Shown piece after piece: positions 54,175 to 61,966 of a stretch of DNA of 64,000 bases. The stretch spans positions 62,001 through 126,000 of the forward strand of contig NZ_CAKLBU010000003.1 in NCBI RefSeq assembly GCF_920984735.1. Direction: 5' to 3'. How positions within the stretch are numbered: position 1 is the stretch's first letter; each line of letters begins with the position of its first letter. The notes beneath the pieces were generated by a model. That model did no database searches. It had not been told where the DNA came from and was given only the letters and a program-made list of their open reading frames with translations. The position numbers were made by a program, and so were the translations under genes. The stretch is from Pedobacter sp. Leaf250 (GTDB lineage Bacteria; Bacteroidota; Bacteroidia; Sphingobacteriales; Sphingobacteriaceae).

Positions 54175-55236
54175 ATGTCTGCAAACAATTGTGCGCCGGT
54201 AGTTGAACGGAAAAAACTGGGTTTTCTTGACCGATACCTCACGCTTTGGATATTCATGGCGATGGCAATCGGTGTGGCTATAGGCTACTTCTTACCCTCA
54301 TCATCGAACTTTATCAATTCCTTCTCTACCGGAACAACAAATATACCCCTGGCAATCGGCCTGATACTGATGATGTATCCACCCCTAGCAAAGGTGAGAT
54401 ATGAAAAGATGGGCGAAGTGTTCAAGGACACAAAAGTGCTGATCGTTTCACTGGTGCTCAACTGGGTCATCGGCCCACTGTTGATGTTCTTTTTGGCCAT
54501 AATCTTTTTAAGGGATTATCCCGAATATATGGTTGGCCTTATCCTAATTGGACTTGCCCGTTGTATTGCCATGGTGGTAGTCTGGAATGAGCTGGCGGAG
54601 GGAAACCGCGAATATGCGGCTGGGTTGATTGCATTGAATAGTATCTTTCAGGTATTGTTGTACAGCGTTTTTGCCTATGTTTTCATTACCGTATTGCCTC
54701 CTTACTTTGGATTGAAAAGTCTGGAAGTGAACATTACAATTGGAGAAATAGCCAAAAGTGTCGGCATATATCTGGGACTGCCATTTGCAATGGGCATCAT
54801 CAGCAGATACGCTTTAATCAAACTGAAAGGTGAAGATTGGTTCCAGAACAAGTTTGTACCGTTGATATCACCAATTACGCTGATAGCGCTATTATTCACC
54901 ATCGTTATTATGTTCAGCTTGAAGGGTAACTTGATCGTTCAGATACCAATGGATGTGGTTCACATTGCGACACCACTGGTCATCTACTTTTCTATTATGT
55001 TCGTGGTCAGCTTTTTTGCAGGTAAATACTTTGGGGCAGATTACTCAAGAAGCACTTCGATCGCATTTACAGCCACGGGAAACAACTTTGAGTTGGCAAT
55101 TGCTGTTGCTATCGGTGTATTTGGGATCAACTCTGGTCAGGCATTTGCAGGAGTTATCGGCCCATTGGTAGAAGTTCCAGCATTGATTGCACTTGTCAAT
55201 CTCGCATTCTGGTTCCGCAAGAAATACTATAAATAA
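54175..55236 (+). CDS. arsB: ACR3-family arsenite efflux transporter
   Basis: 353 residues with about ten membrane helices. ACR3 hallmarks are [20 protein letters not shown] (with the conserved Cys) and [21 protein letters not shown]. It exports arsenite across the inner membrane, driven by the proton gradient. Last gene of the ars operon, followed by a terminator. Confidence 0.95.
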   Translation: MSANNCAPVVERKKLGFLDRYLTLWIFMAMAIGVAIGYFLPSSSNFINSFSTGTTNIPLAIGLILMMYPPLAKVRYEKMGEVFKDTKVLIVSLVLNWVIGPLLMFFLAIIFLRDYPEYMVGLILIGLARCIAMVVVWNELAEGNREYAAGLIALNSIFQVLLYSVFAYVFITVLPPYFGLKSLEVNITIGEIAKSVGIYLGLPFAMGIISRYALIKLKGEDWFQNKFVPLISPITLIALLFTIVIMFSLKGNLIVQIPMDVVHIATPLVIYFSIMFVVSFFAGKYFGADYSRSTSIAFTATGNNFELAIAVAIGVFGINSGQAFAGVIGPLVEVPALIALVNLAFWFRKKYYK

Positions 55237-55238
55237 AA

Positions 55239-55265
55239 AATGCGGCAATGTTAAGTTGCCGCATT
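55239..55265 (+). terminator. Terminator of the ars operon
   Basis: AATGCGGCAA (55239-55248) pairs with TTGCCGCATT (55256-55265), preceded by an A-run; no strong T-run follows. Confidence 0.65.
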
Positions 55266-55279
55266 CTAATCTATCTTTT

Positions 55280-55393
55280 ATGGTTATTTCTGAGTTGTGC
55301 AACAGCCACGTCCGTAAAGCGATGCAAGACCTTAAGGTTTTAGCGCAGGAAATCAGGGCAGAAGTTACAGAGAAGAAAAATAGCGACAAATAA
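55280..55393 (+). pseudogene. Histone H1-like gene fragment
   Basis: An ATG at 55280 opens a 37-codon frame whose last 27 residues (VRKAMQDLKVLAQEIRAEV, then EKKNSDK) match the C-terminus of the intact gene at 52083. The N-terminal half is replaced by unrelated sequence from the ars terminator region. A remnant, not a functional copy. Confidence 0.8.
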
Positions 55394-55444
55394 ACCTATT
55401 GCTGTTTTGGGAAATAATAAATCCCGGCCATTGGTCGGGATTTT
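55313..55444 (+). repeat. Direct repeat, right copy, flanking the arsenic operon
   Basis: Near-duplicate of 52182-52312, including the terminator hairpin AATCCCG/CGGGATT (55420-55442). Substitutions between the copies show that the duplication is not recent, or that the two come from different relatives. Confidence 0.85.
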
Positions 55445-55464
55445 CTATTATGTAGGTTTAAGTT

Positions 55465-55818
55465 TTGGATATTCTTTTCTGTTACAGATCCTCTAAGTTC
55501 AGCCAGTTTACCATTTTCGAAACCCCACAAGTCACAATACAAATGCTTTTTCCACGTTCCTTCCTTATCCTTCAGCTCAATCTCGCCCAGGTGCTCTTAC
55601 AAATTCATTTTCGGTAATTAATTGGCTAACATGGAGTTTAGGGGCACAATGAAGTTTTCATCCATACAGTTCCTCACCGCCACTTTCCCCTTTAGCATCT
55701 GTTCACCAACAAATTCTCAACTGGTATCTTCCATACAAAGTGCCAGAAATCCTTCGTGATTCCCCGCTGAAATAGATTCTTTACCTTTCAGCAATATACA
55801 CTTGTTCTATTCTGACAT
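55465..55818 (-). pseudogene. Decayed SnoaL/NTF2-like gene
   Basis: On the minus strand, from ATG 55818 (MSE-stop-NKCILL), pieces in shifting frames read ESISAGNHEGFLALCMEDT, EFVGEQMLKGKVAVRNCMDE and EIELKDKEGTWKKHLYCDLW, a recognisable SnoaL-like (NTF2 fold) protein. At least two in-frame stops and frame changes are present. It fills most of the 55445-56047 gap. Confidence 0.75.
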
Positions 55819-55965
55819 GTTATTTTATCTGATAATGCTTTAAAGACCCTCAGGCTATCTGAAATATTTCGAATGCATTTGTTACCGCTTTATTAAGGGA
55901 TGTGTTTTTTCAATACCCCTTTATTTTTTAAATCTGCAAATCTATCGCTAAGCTGCTATTATCGT

Positions 55966-55998
55966 TCAAGGGTGTATAAACGGCTGCGCCGCCCTTGA
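55966..55998 (+). repeat. CAAGGGT-type hairpin leader, copy 2
   Basis: TCAAGGG (55966-55972) pairs with CCCTTGA (55992-55998) around TGTATAAACGGC. It matches the leader at 47944 before the paralogous gene, at a similar distance (50-90 bases) from the start. Confidence 0.55.
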
Positions 55999-56047
55999 GC
56001 AGATAAGCAGTCCGCGATTGCGATGGGCAATAAAAATAAATATTGCT

Positions 56048-56650
56048 ATGGAAAAATCATCAGAATTGCTAAATGAACGCAGTGTAACTCAGTATCTCAA
56101 TGATCATAATCATATCCCCTATGAAAGAGATCTCCTCAACGAAATCCTGCAAGCCATTCAAAAAAAGGATATGAAACAACTCGCCTGGTTCGCACAGTTC
56201 GGAGACAGGCTTAGATCCATCATCTTTAATGTCTATGCTTATCGCAAGGGATTGCAGTTTGGCTTTACCAATATTACATTAGATGAATACGGTTGGCTGG
56301 TTAGACCGTCGTTCATGGACCAGGAGGAACTTCATTTTGGCTTGACTGAAAATGACCGTTACGGAAGTAAGAGTAGCATTACCCTAGGTCGCGGACCAAA
56401 TCAAATGTGGACTTACGGCATGAGTGTATCTTTTGGAACTGCCGGATCTTCCTCAGGGATCTGTGTTTATGACCCTATTTTCAGATCCAGAGAAGAGGCA
56501 TTAACCCACGCCGTGGGAAAACTCAAAAATATGATTTCAGAAAAAGTGGGCAATAGTGACACAACAAACTACAACCAGAAAATCATTCTTGCAATATTGA
56601 AAAGTATCGCGAGTATGGAAATATCAAAAGCTCAGCTTAGCCTTTTCTGA
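56048..56650 (+). CDS. Element-borne hypothetical protein, paralogue 2
   Basis: 200 residues from ATG 56048, the same length as paralogue 1 at 48032 and about half identical by eye. Conserved blocks: WFAQFGD, YAYRKGLQFGF, GTAGSSSGICVYD, KVGNSDTTNYN and a LSLF ending. No known domain. Ends at a terminator (56668). Confidence 0.75.
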   Translation: MEKSSELLNERSVTQYLNDHNHIPYERDLLNEILQAIQKKDMKQLAWFAQFGDRLRSIIFNVYAYRKGLQFGFTNITLDEYGWLVRPSFMDQEELHFGLTENDRYGSKSSITLGRGPNQMWTYGMSVSFGTAGSSSGICVYDPIFRSREEALTHAVGKLKNMISEKVGNSDTTNYNQKIILAILKSIASMEISKAQLSLF

Positions 56651-56667
56651 CATCTTTGATTTCGTTT

Positions 56668-56718
56668 GAATCTGATATTTCTGTTGGCTCAACCTGGAAT
56701 GTCAGATTCTTTTTTTTC
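56668..56718 (+). terminator. Intrinsic terminator
   Basis: GAATCTGA (56668-56675) pairs with TCAGATTC (56702-56709), with an inner ATT/AAT, followed by eight or more T. Confidence 0.8.
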
Positions 56719-56830
56719 TAGATCATCTTGAGAACACACGGCTACATCTTATCAACTAATCTTAAAGTTTTCAATAGGAGGACTTAGGAGAAGGATCTGG
56801 AATACCAGTTCTAAGGTGCAGGAAGTGATC

Positions 56831-57001
56831 ATGCAGAATGACAGCTATTACCTGGTCATCTGTCAACCGGATATCGAATTTAACAGGTTTAAAAATGTCT
56901 TTACCGCTTTCATCGCAGAACTGATCAAGGAAGAATGGGCAATTGAATTCAATGTTTATAAGGCCGACTTCACCGATGAATTCCGGGTCAGGATCTTTTG
57001 A
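56831..57001 (+). CDS. Small hypothetical protein
   Basis: 56 residues from ATG 56831 (MQNDSYYLVICQPDIEFNRF), an ATG at 56816 being the alternative. It looks protein-like, with alternating hydrophobics and acidic surface, but no family is recognised. It may be an element backbone gene or a truncated piece. Confidence 0.4.
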   Translation: MQNDSYYLVICQPDIEFNRFKNVFTAFIAELIKEEWAIEFNVYKADFTDEFRVRIF

Positions 57002-57311
57002 GCATCACTCTGGTCAATCCCATAAATCCGTTTCCCCTCGCAATGGTGTGAATTACGGATAAACAGCCTGAATATATTTGATTGTATGTAACTGCTAACT
57101 CCCGGGGTTATGGGCATAAATTTTTAACATCATTTACGTCAAGGGGTGCATTTAATCAGGGTACCAATTTAGGTTATAAGGGTTGGCACGGAAAAGAAAT
57201 TCCGGCATAAACCCTCCTGTGGCCTTTGCACTCCTTTCCATTTATTCCGTTGCTTCTTTTGCTTTGGCAACCCTAAAACCTATGCCTGTACCATAATTAA
57301 TTCAAAATATT
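57002..57311. other. Non-coding leader before radC
   Basis: About 310 bases with no open frame. It contains TCAAGGGGTGCAT near 57139 (cf. the CAAGGG leaders) and GGTTATAAGGGTTGGCACGG near 57172. I recognise the general look of element leader DNA but can name no site. Confidence 0.4.
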
Positions 57312-57767
57312 ATGGAAAATTCATTTTATCAGCTTGCTGAAATCGAAATCAGCTATAAGCCAAAATTTAAATCTTTAGAACGACCACAGATCGATAGTGC
57401 AAACAAAGCTTACCAGATACTGATCAATAATTGGGACCTCAACAAAATTGAACTTGTGGAGGAATTTAAAATCATTTTGTTAAATCGTAGGAACAGGGTG
57501 CTGGGTATTGTCAATATATCTCAGGGCGGAATGTCCGGCACAATCGCCGATCCCAAAATCATCTTCGCTGTCGCACTAAAAGCCTGCGCCAGTAGTATCA
57601 TTCTTTCTCATAGCCATCCTTCAGGAGAATCAAGCCCGAGCGAGGCCGATATCAGATTGACCAAAAAGCTCGCCGAAGCTGGTAAGTTGCTTGATCTCCA
57701 GATATTTGACCATATTATTGTTTGCAGCGATGGATATTACAGCTTTATGGATGAGGGAATGATGTAA
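57312..57767 (+). CDS. RadC-like JAB-domain protein
   Basis: 151 residues. JAMM metal motif SHSHPSGESSPSEAD (HxHPSG...SxxD) with the preceding Glu in IELVEEFKI. RadC-like proteins of this size are frequent in Bacteroidota conjugative elements; the role in DNA repair is doubtful. It is not next to the ubiquitin-like operon, so it is probably not its protease. Confidence 0.9.
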   Translation: MENSFYQLAEIEISYKPKFKSLERPQIDSANKAYQILINNWDLNKIELVEEFKIILLNRRNRVLGIVNISQGGMSGTIADPKIIFAVALKACASSIILSHSHPSGESSPSEADIRLTKKLAEAGKLLDLQIFDHIIVCSDGYYSFMDEGMM

Positions 57768-57773
57768 ATTTCA

Positions 57774-57811
57774 AAGCTTCTGCAGCATTTGTTGCAGGAG
57801 CTTATTTTTTA
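57774..57811 (+). terminator. Terminator after the RadC gene
   Basis: AAGCTTCTGCA (57774-57784) pairs with TGCAGGAGCTT (57793-57803), one mismatch, followed by TATTTTTTATT. Confidence 0.8.
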
Positions 57812-57913
57812 TTCATTTTATATTTATAGCTGCAGCCCGTGGATTCTTCTTTCAAAGCATGCTTATAGCCCACCTAAAATAGACATCTGTGTAAGAGATA
57901 TAAACCAAAAAAC

Positions 57914-57964
57914 GGAAATACAACCATGGCCATAAATCCGTCTATCTAAATTAACGCTCTCAAA
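57914..57964 (-). repeat. Hairpin plus invariant 18-mer, copy 3 of 3
   Basis: ACGGA (57914-57918) and TCCGT (57939-57943), then TCTAAATTAACGCTCTCA (57947-57964). On the minus strand the stem is followed by six T. The stem sequence differs from copies 1 and 2 but stays paired. This copy lies inside the mobile element. Confidence 0.7.
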
Positions 57965-58449
57965 GTCTAAGTTAATCACACAAAGCATCTCGAGCAAATT
58001 TTTTCAGATATTTCTTACTCCTTTCGCTTTGCCGAATTTATTATTTACCCTCCATCAGATCTTCCCCTTCGTCTGTTTAAAATTTCCACTACAATAAAGT
58101 ACCTGTAGGCATTTTGAGTAGCAAATTTCTGAACAATCCGTTTGCCGGAAAGACCGGACCCTAAAGGGTTTGCTGAAAAAAAATCTTCCTTTCTCGCTGC
58201 GCTCCAAAGCGTATTTGTTTTTCGCAAAGTCTTGCCTTGCAAACTGGATTGTATCAAGGAGAGGTGGCTTAACAAAAAGCCAGGAGGCTCCTGCCGACTG
58301 ACTTTGAACACTAAATAATTAAGCCATGGACCCATTAAAAGACAGAAGCCCACCGACCCAAATCCCGCGTCAGTCGGAGCGCAGAGGAAACATTGCCCCA
58401 ATTAGGGAGATCATTAAACAATTTATTTTCAATATTAAAATTAGAAATC
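57965..58449. other. 485-base region with doubtful short frames on both strands
   Basis: The minus strand has an open frame of 118 codons (58401-58045) with poor protein character. The plus strand has a 52-codon frame from ATG 58326 (MDPLKDRSPPTQIPRQSERR) running into the next gene. Repeated GGAG/CTCC patches suggest RNA structure. A minus transcript would end at the copy 3 terminator at 57914. I cannot decide which, if any, is expressed. Confidence 0.35.
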
Positions 58450-59055
58450 ATGAAAAATCAAAGTATCGATCACGCCAACGGTAAAGCCGAATTCTTGGAC
58501 ATCAAAACTGCAAAGAATCCATTCTATCAACCCTTGGCAGGTAAGGCAAATCTAAATACGGATAATAAGTCAACTATAAAAGATGAACCGAAAAAGGAGG
58601 AATTGAAAACAGAAGAAGCCGCAAACACATCAAAAACTGAAAATACAAAGGAAAATTTAGAGTTGCCAAAGTCCATCGGTGCGGTCGTTCACACCGAAAC
58701 ACCAAAGGCGGAAAGGATTGAGCCGATAAGAGGGGAGGCCAAAGCGGAAAAACCTGCGTTAAACCTAGAAAGTACCCTAAAATTAGTAGAGGAACTGCAC
58801 CGCCGAATGGTGCAAAGGGGGAGGTTGGTGCATACCATCGACAACCTCGATAAGTTTGAGATCGAGCAAAAGGAGGAGGCAGAGGACACTACCTCCAATT
58901 ATTACCAAGGGTGCGAGATCGAGATAACGGACGATAAGCGCAATAAGTTCTCCACCAAAAACCCTGTAATTATTAAGGCCGTTGCCTTGTTCGTACGCAA
59001 TCTGTGTACAAACCGCTTGGCAGAAATTGAGGCAGAAATTACCATTCCTGTATAA
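58450..59055 (+). CDS. Conserved-element hypothetical protein
   Basis: 201 residues from ATG 58450. The first 110 residues are low-complexity, charged and rich in K, E, T and A (repeats of TPKAER-like text), probably disordered. The rest (about 112-201) looks folded: LESTLKLVEELHRRMVQRGR, YYQGCEIEITDDKRNKF and NPVIIKAVALFVRNLC. No family named. It precedes two tiny genes and a DUF932 remnant, as in the backbone of Bacteroidota conjugative elements. Confidence 0.65.
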   Translation: MKNQSIDHANGKAEFLDIKTAKNPFYQPLAGKANLNTDNKSTIKDEPKKEELKTEEAANTSKTENTKENLELPKSIGAVVHTETPKAERIEPIRGEAKAEKPALNLESTLKLVEELHRRMVQRGRLVHTIDNLDKFEIEQKEEAEDTTSNYYQGCEIEITDDKRNKFSTKNPVIIKAVALFVRNLCTNRLAEIEAEITIPV

Positions 59056-59064
59056 TGTTCCATT

Positions 59065-59092
59065 AACCCTGCCCGCCTTGGGCAGGGTTTTA
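59065..59092 (+). terminator. Intrinsic terminator
   Basis: AACCCTGCCC (59065-59074) pairs with GGGCAGGGTT (59080-59089), followed by TTTTA. Confidence 0.85.
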
Positions 59093-59108
59093 CCTAAAGC
59101 TTAAGTAT

Positions 59109-59237
59109 ATGTATGCCGCATTTTTCGAACTCCTTGATCAACTGTATTGGCAGAGATATGCCCAGACCCTACAGGAGGAAAACCCCACGGTTTTTAACCT
59201 CCATTACCACGAATTCCTAAACCAATACCAAAATTAG
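59109..59237 (+). CDS. Tiny hypothetical protein (42 aa)
   Basis: ATG 59109 to TAG 59237: FFELLDQLYWQRYAQTLQEE, then FNLHYHEFLNQYQN. Aromatic, amphipathic and dense with coding-like codons. It lies between a terminator and the 59243 gene, with 5 bases to the next ATG, so the two are likely co-translated. Function unknown. Confidence 0.5.
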   Translation: MYAAFFELLDQLYWQRYAQTLQEENPTVFNLHYHEFLNQYQN

Positions 59238-59242
59238 ACACC

Positions 59243-59437
59243 ATGAAAACAGAAGAGCTATTTTTTATCGTCCGTGTAGAGGTAAACACCAAGCACAGCA
59301 ACCTAAATGAAACCCTGCAAGAGCTGGAGGCCAGTTCCCGTTTCTTGATGACCAACACCCCAAAGATTACGATTATCCATACCGAGATACTCACTACAAA
59401 AATGAGAACCCCTAAAAATGAAGATCATGGCGCATAA
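59243..59437 (+). CDS. Small hypothetical protein (64 aa)
   Basis: MKTEELFFIVRVEVNTKHSN start, LNETLQELEASSRFLMTNTP and IIHTEIL. A beta-alpha-beta-like mini protein seen beside DUF932 genes in elements of this kind (from memory of the gene order). It overlaps the next frame by 11 bases. Confidence 0.55.
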   Translation: MKTEELFFIVRVEVNTKHSNLNETLQELEASSRFLMTNTPKITIIHTEILTTKMRTPKNEDHGA

Positions 59438-59648
59438 CCTATATTACAACGAGAAAACACAAAAACATAGCTTTTTTTCCGTAAGGGAAAAGACATGGCA
59501 CAGCTTGGGTACAATCATTGAGGATTATCCGACCAGTGCAGAAGCCATCGCTTTTGCAGGCTTGGATTACACGGTAGAAAGGAGAACGCTTTTTACGTCA
59601 GAAAGCCCAAGTCCAGCTATATTTGTCGTATCGACTTTTAGATTTTGA
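59427..59648 (+). pseudogene. DUF932 gene, N-terminal fragment
   Basis: From ATG 59427 the frame encodes MAHNLYYNEKTQKHSFFSVR, EKTWHSLGTIIEDYPTSAEA and LDYTVERRTLF, the start of a DUF932 protein of about 280 or more residues. After about codon 55 (near base 59,600) the similarity stops and a short unrelated tail ends at TGA 59648. The break marks the edge of the next module. Confidence 0.75.
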
Positions 59649-59679
59649 TTATCAATTCGTTACGCCTTTTTAGCAGATT

Positions 59680-60435
59680 TTAATTAAATTGTTGCAAATC
59701 CCCTGAAGTTACAGAACGGTTCACGGCTATGATTTCTTCGTACGAAGGGTAACCATCCATGTACCCCAATTTGTTAAGTATAAAATCTCTGATGGCAGGG
59801 GCTTTTTCTCTGTCAGCTCTAAGAAGTGCCTGTGTTAATTCTTCTTTATTCAATTCAGTACAAAAGGCTGGCGTACCAAGCTGCTGTCTCCAGGATTCGG
59901 CAAGACTTCCACCGTCAACGGTATCAAAGCCCATCTGATCAACGAGTTGACTGACTACTTTTTTATGTTCCTGGTTATCTCCAGCTATAGAAATTGCTAT
60001 GCGATCATCTGTGCCAGGCGCTTTGCCTTTGTTTTCAAGTGTATATCCCAGTACATCGTTAAACACCTTAACAAGGGGACGGCCAAGCATTTCAGAAATG
60101 TAAACACTTTCGGGTATGTGCTCTAGCTCCGAAATTTCACCATCCCTTAGAGGAGTATAGTTAGAAGTATCCATTATTATTACATCCTGAGGTACCATTT
60201 TTAATAAATCCTGAGGTAAGTTTTTATACACATTGAAGGGCATAGAGAAGAGGATGGCATCTACGTCTTTCACCACATCCTGTATGGTTGCCGCAGTTGC
60301 CCCCAAACCGGCAGCTATTTTTTCCAATTCGGGCATTGGTCTGGTATTGGTTACTTTTACCCGATGACCGGCTTTAATTAATTTTACTGCTATAATGCTT
60401 CCAAGTGGGCCTGTTCCTACAATTCCTATATTCAT
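59680..60435 (-). CDS. NAD(P)-binding oxidoreductase (F420-dependent NADP reductase-like)
   Basis: 251 residues. N-terminal Rossmann motif IGIVGTGPLGSIIAVKLIKAGH, then DAILFSMPFNVYKNL and DTSNYTPLRDG. The NTRP after beta-2 suits NADP. Members reduce small carbonyls or flavins. It is divergent from the monooxygenase genes, with two palindromes between, so it probably belongs to the same HxlR-controlled set. Confidence 0.85.
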   Translation of the reverse strand: MNIGIVGTGPLGSIIAVKLIKAGHRVKVTNTRPMPELEKIAAGLGATAATIQDVVKDVDAILFSMPFNVYKNLPQDLLKMVPQDVIIMDTSNYTPLRDGEISELEHIPESVYISEMLGRPLVKVFNDVLGYTLENKGKAPGTDDRIAISIAGDNQEHKKVVSQLVDQMGFDTVDGGSLAESWRQQLGTPAFCTELNKEELTQALLRADREKAPAIRDFILNKLGYMDGYPSYEEIIAVNRSVTSGDLQQFN

Positions 60436-60645
60436 GATTTTGTATTTATTTAATTAATTATCTTTTTATTTTTTCTTGTAAAAAGTCCATTGTTATTATT
60501 GTGCGATCCCAAAATCCGCACCGAAGGATGGTGTCCAGTAGAACAACGAGAACTTAATATCCTATCTGCATAAATTCCAACTGTATCATGGATGCTTAAT
60601 TCCTGCTCACAAAGATATAGATGATTTGCTTTCATTTAGATACTA

Positions 60646-60705
60646 CTTTCCCAAAGGAAAGTGATTTTTATTTCCGTCAAGTCTATTCACTTTCCTTTGG
60701 GAAAG
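60646..60705. promoter_or_regulatory. Double palindromic operator, probably for the HxlR regulator
   Basis: CTTTCCCAAAGGAAAGTGA (60646-60664) and its exact reverse complement (60687-60705) face each other 22 bases apart. Each arm contains CTTTCC-CAAA-GGAAAG or its mirror, itself palindromic, so there are two dimer sites. It lies in the divergent region between 60435 and 60789. The gap 60436-60788 has no convincing gene. Confidence 0.75.
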
Positions 60706-60788
60706 CACTATCATTTGGTAATCAACATTTACCTAATTTTGTGAACTGAAATCCAGCTACTGAAAGCCGGATACAATTGAGAGATTTT

Positions 60789-61913
60789 ATGGATAGGAAG
60801 AGAACCTTAAAATTATCCGCCGGCATAGCCGGGACAGGTTGGAACTATACTTCGTGGATGCACAAGGATATGCCCGCAGATGCCGGAGAGAATGTGGACT
60901 TTTATATCGAGCAGGCACAGATTGCCGAAGCCGCCAAGTTCGAAACTCTTTTTCTTTTTGACGTTAGCCACGTTGGAGCCGGAAATATTCCGCACTACCT
61001 GAGTATGTTCGACGGGGCAACCATTATGTCTGCCATTGCAGTGAAGACAAACAAAATCGGTCTTTCCTTTACCGCCTCTTCATCCTATACCGATCCCTAC
61101 AATATTGCAAGACAGGCATTGTCATTGGATAAGATCAGCAAGGGAAGGGCGTCCATCAACGTTGTTACCTCTAATCCAGGTGGGATGGTCAACTTCAGCC
61201 GTGGGCATCTGACCAAGGCAGACCAGTACCCGATGCACAGGGAATTTTTGGAAATCTTATTGGGTCTTTGGGATACATACGAAGACGATGCTTTTCCAAG
61301 AGATAAAAAAACTGGGCTGTTTTTAAATCCTACCAAGATGCACACGATCAATTACCGAGGGGAGTATTTTTCTGTGGATGGCCCATTGAACATAAGCCGC
61401 TCCGTGCAGGGCAGACCGGTTCTGTACACCGCAGGCTCATCATCCACTTTCGTGGAAATTGCCACAACCTATACCGATGGTGCATTTATCGCCGGACCAA
61501 GTTTCGAACACGCCCTTTTTACGGCAAATGCCATACGCAACAAGCTGATCGAGAAAGATAGGGATCCGGAGAATTTTGTGATCGCAACCTCGCAAAATGC
61601 CATTGTGGGAAAAACTGATGCCCAGGCACAGCAGAAATATATGGAACTTGTTGCCCTCGACCGGTACAGGGCGATGCCAGCTCCCCTGTTTTTTGGTTCA
61701 GCCGAGAGGGTTGCCGATCAGGTACAAAAATGGTACGAAGCAGGCGCTATGGATATGCTTGTGGTCACACAGGATTACCCTAGGGGATTGGCAGATTTTG
61801 CAGAACTGGTGGTTCCTATTTTACAGGACAGGGGAATTTTCCACAAAGAATACGCAGCTGATACCCTACGGGAAAATCTGGAACTGAAAAAGCCGATGTT
61901 CAGAAAAATTTAG
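60789..61913 (+). CDS. LLM-class flavin monooxygenase, NtaA/SnaA/DszA-like
   Basis: 374 residues from ATG 60789 (a TTG start 12 bases earlier is less likely). Hallmarks: GTGWNYTSWMHKD, YIEQAQIAEAAKFETLFLFD, SSSYTDPYNIARQALSLDKI and SINVVTSNPGGMVNFSRG. The family uses reduced FMN from a separate reductase to oxidise substrates such as NTA, dibenzothiophene sulfone or alkyl compounds. It is somewhat shorter than the usual 430-450. First gene of a three-gene run ending with the HxlR gene. Confidence 0.9.
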   Translation: MDRKRTLKLSAGIAGTGWNYTSWMHKDMPADAGENVDFYIEQAQIAEAAKFETLFLFDVSHVGAGNIPHYLSMFDGATIMSAIAVKTNKIGLSFTASSSYTDPYNIARQALSLDKISKGRASINVVTSNPGGMVNFSRGHLTKADQYPMHREFLEILLGLWDTYEDDAFPRDKKTGLFLNPTKMHTINYRGEYFSVDGPLNISRSVQGRPVLYTAGSSSTFVEIATTYTDGAFIAGPSFEHALFTANAIRNKLIEKDRDPENFVIATSQNAIVGKTDAQAQQKYMELVALDRYRAMPAPLFFGSAERVADQVQKWYEAGAMDMLVVTQDYPRGLADFAELVVPILQDRGIFHKEYAADTLRENLELKKPMFRKI

Positions 61914-61966
61914 TACATCATTCTAATGGGTATTCAGGAACATTAGTGGATTATAAAACACAAAAA

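Noticed and set aside
57312..57767. RadC JAB protein as the deconjugating protease of the ubiquitin-like operon
   Set aside because: It is 11 kb away beside element backbone genes, and its sequence is of the RadC branch, not the Ubl-processing JAB branch.
58045..58401. Minus-strand 118-codon open frame
   Set aside because: Composition is not protein-like (runs of RRRGR and unbroken small residues) and it lies antisense to a better element gene start; treated as an unassigned region.
60450..60635. Minus-strand 61-codon open frame in the divergent promoter region
   Set aside because: It sits in the promoter region between divergent genes, has a low-complexity tail and resembles no protein.
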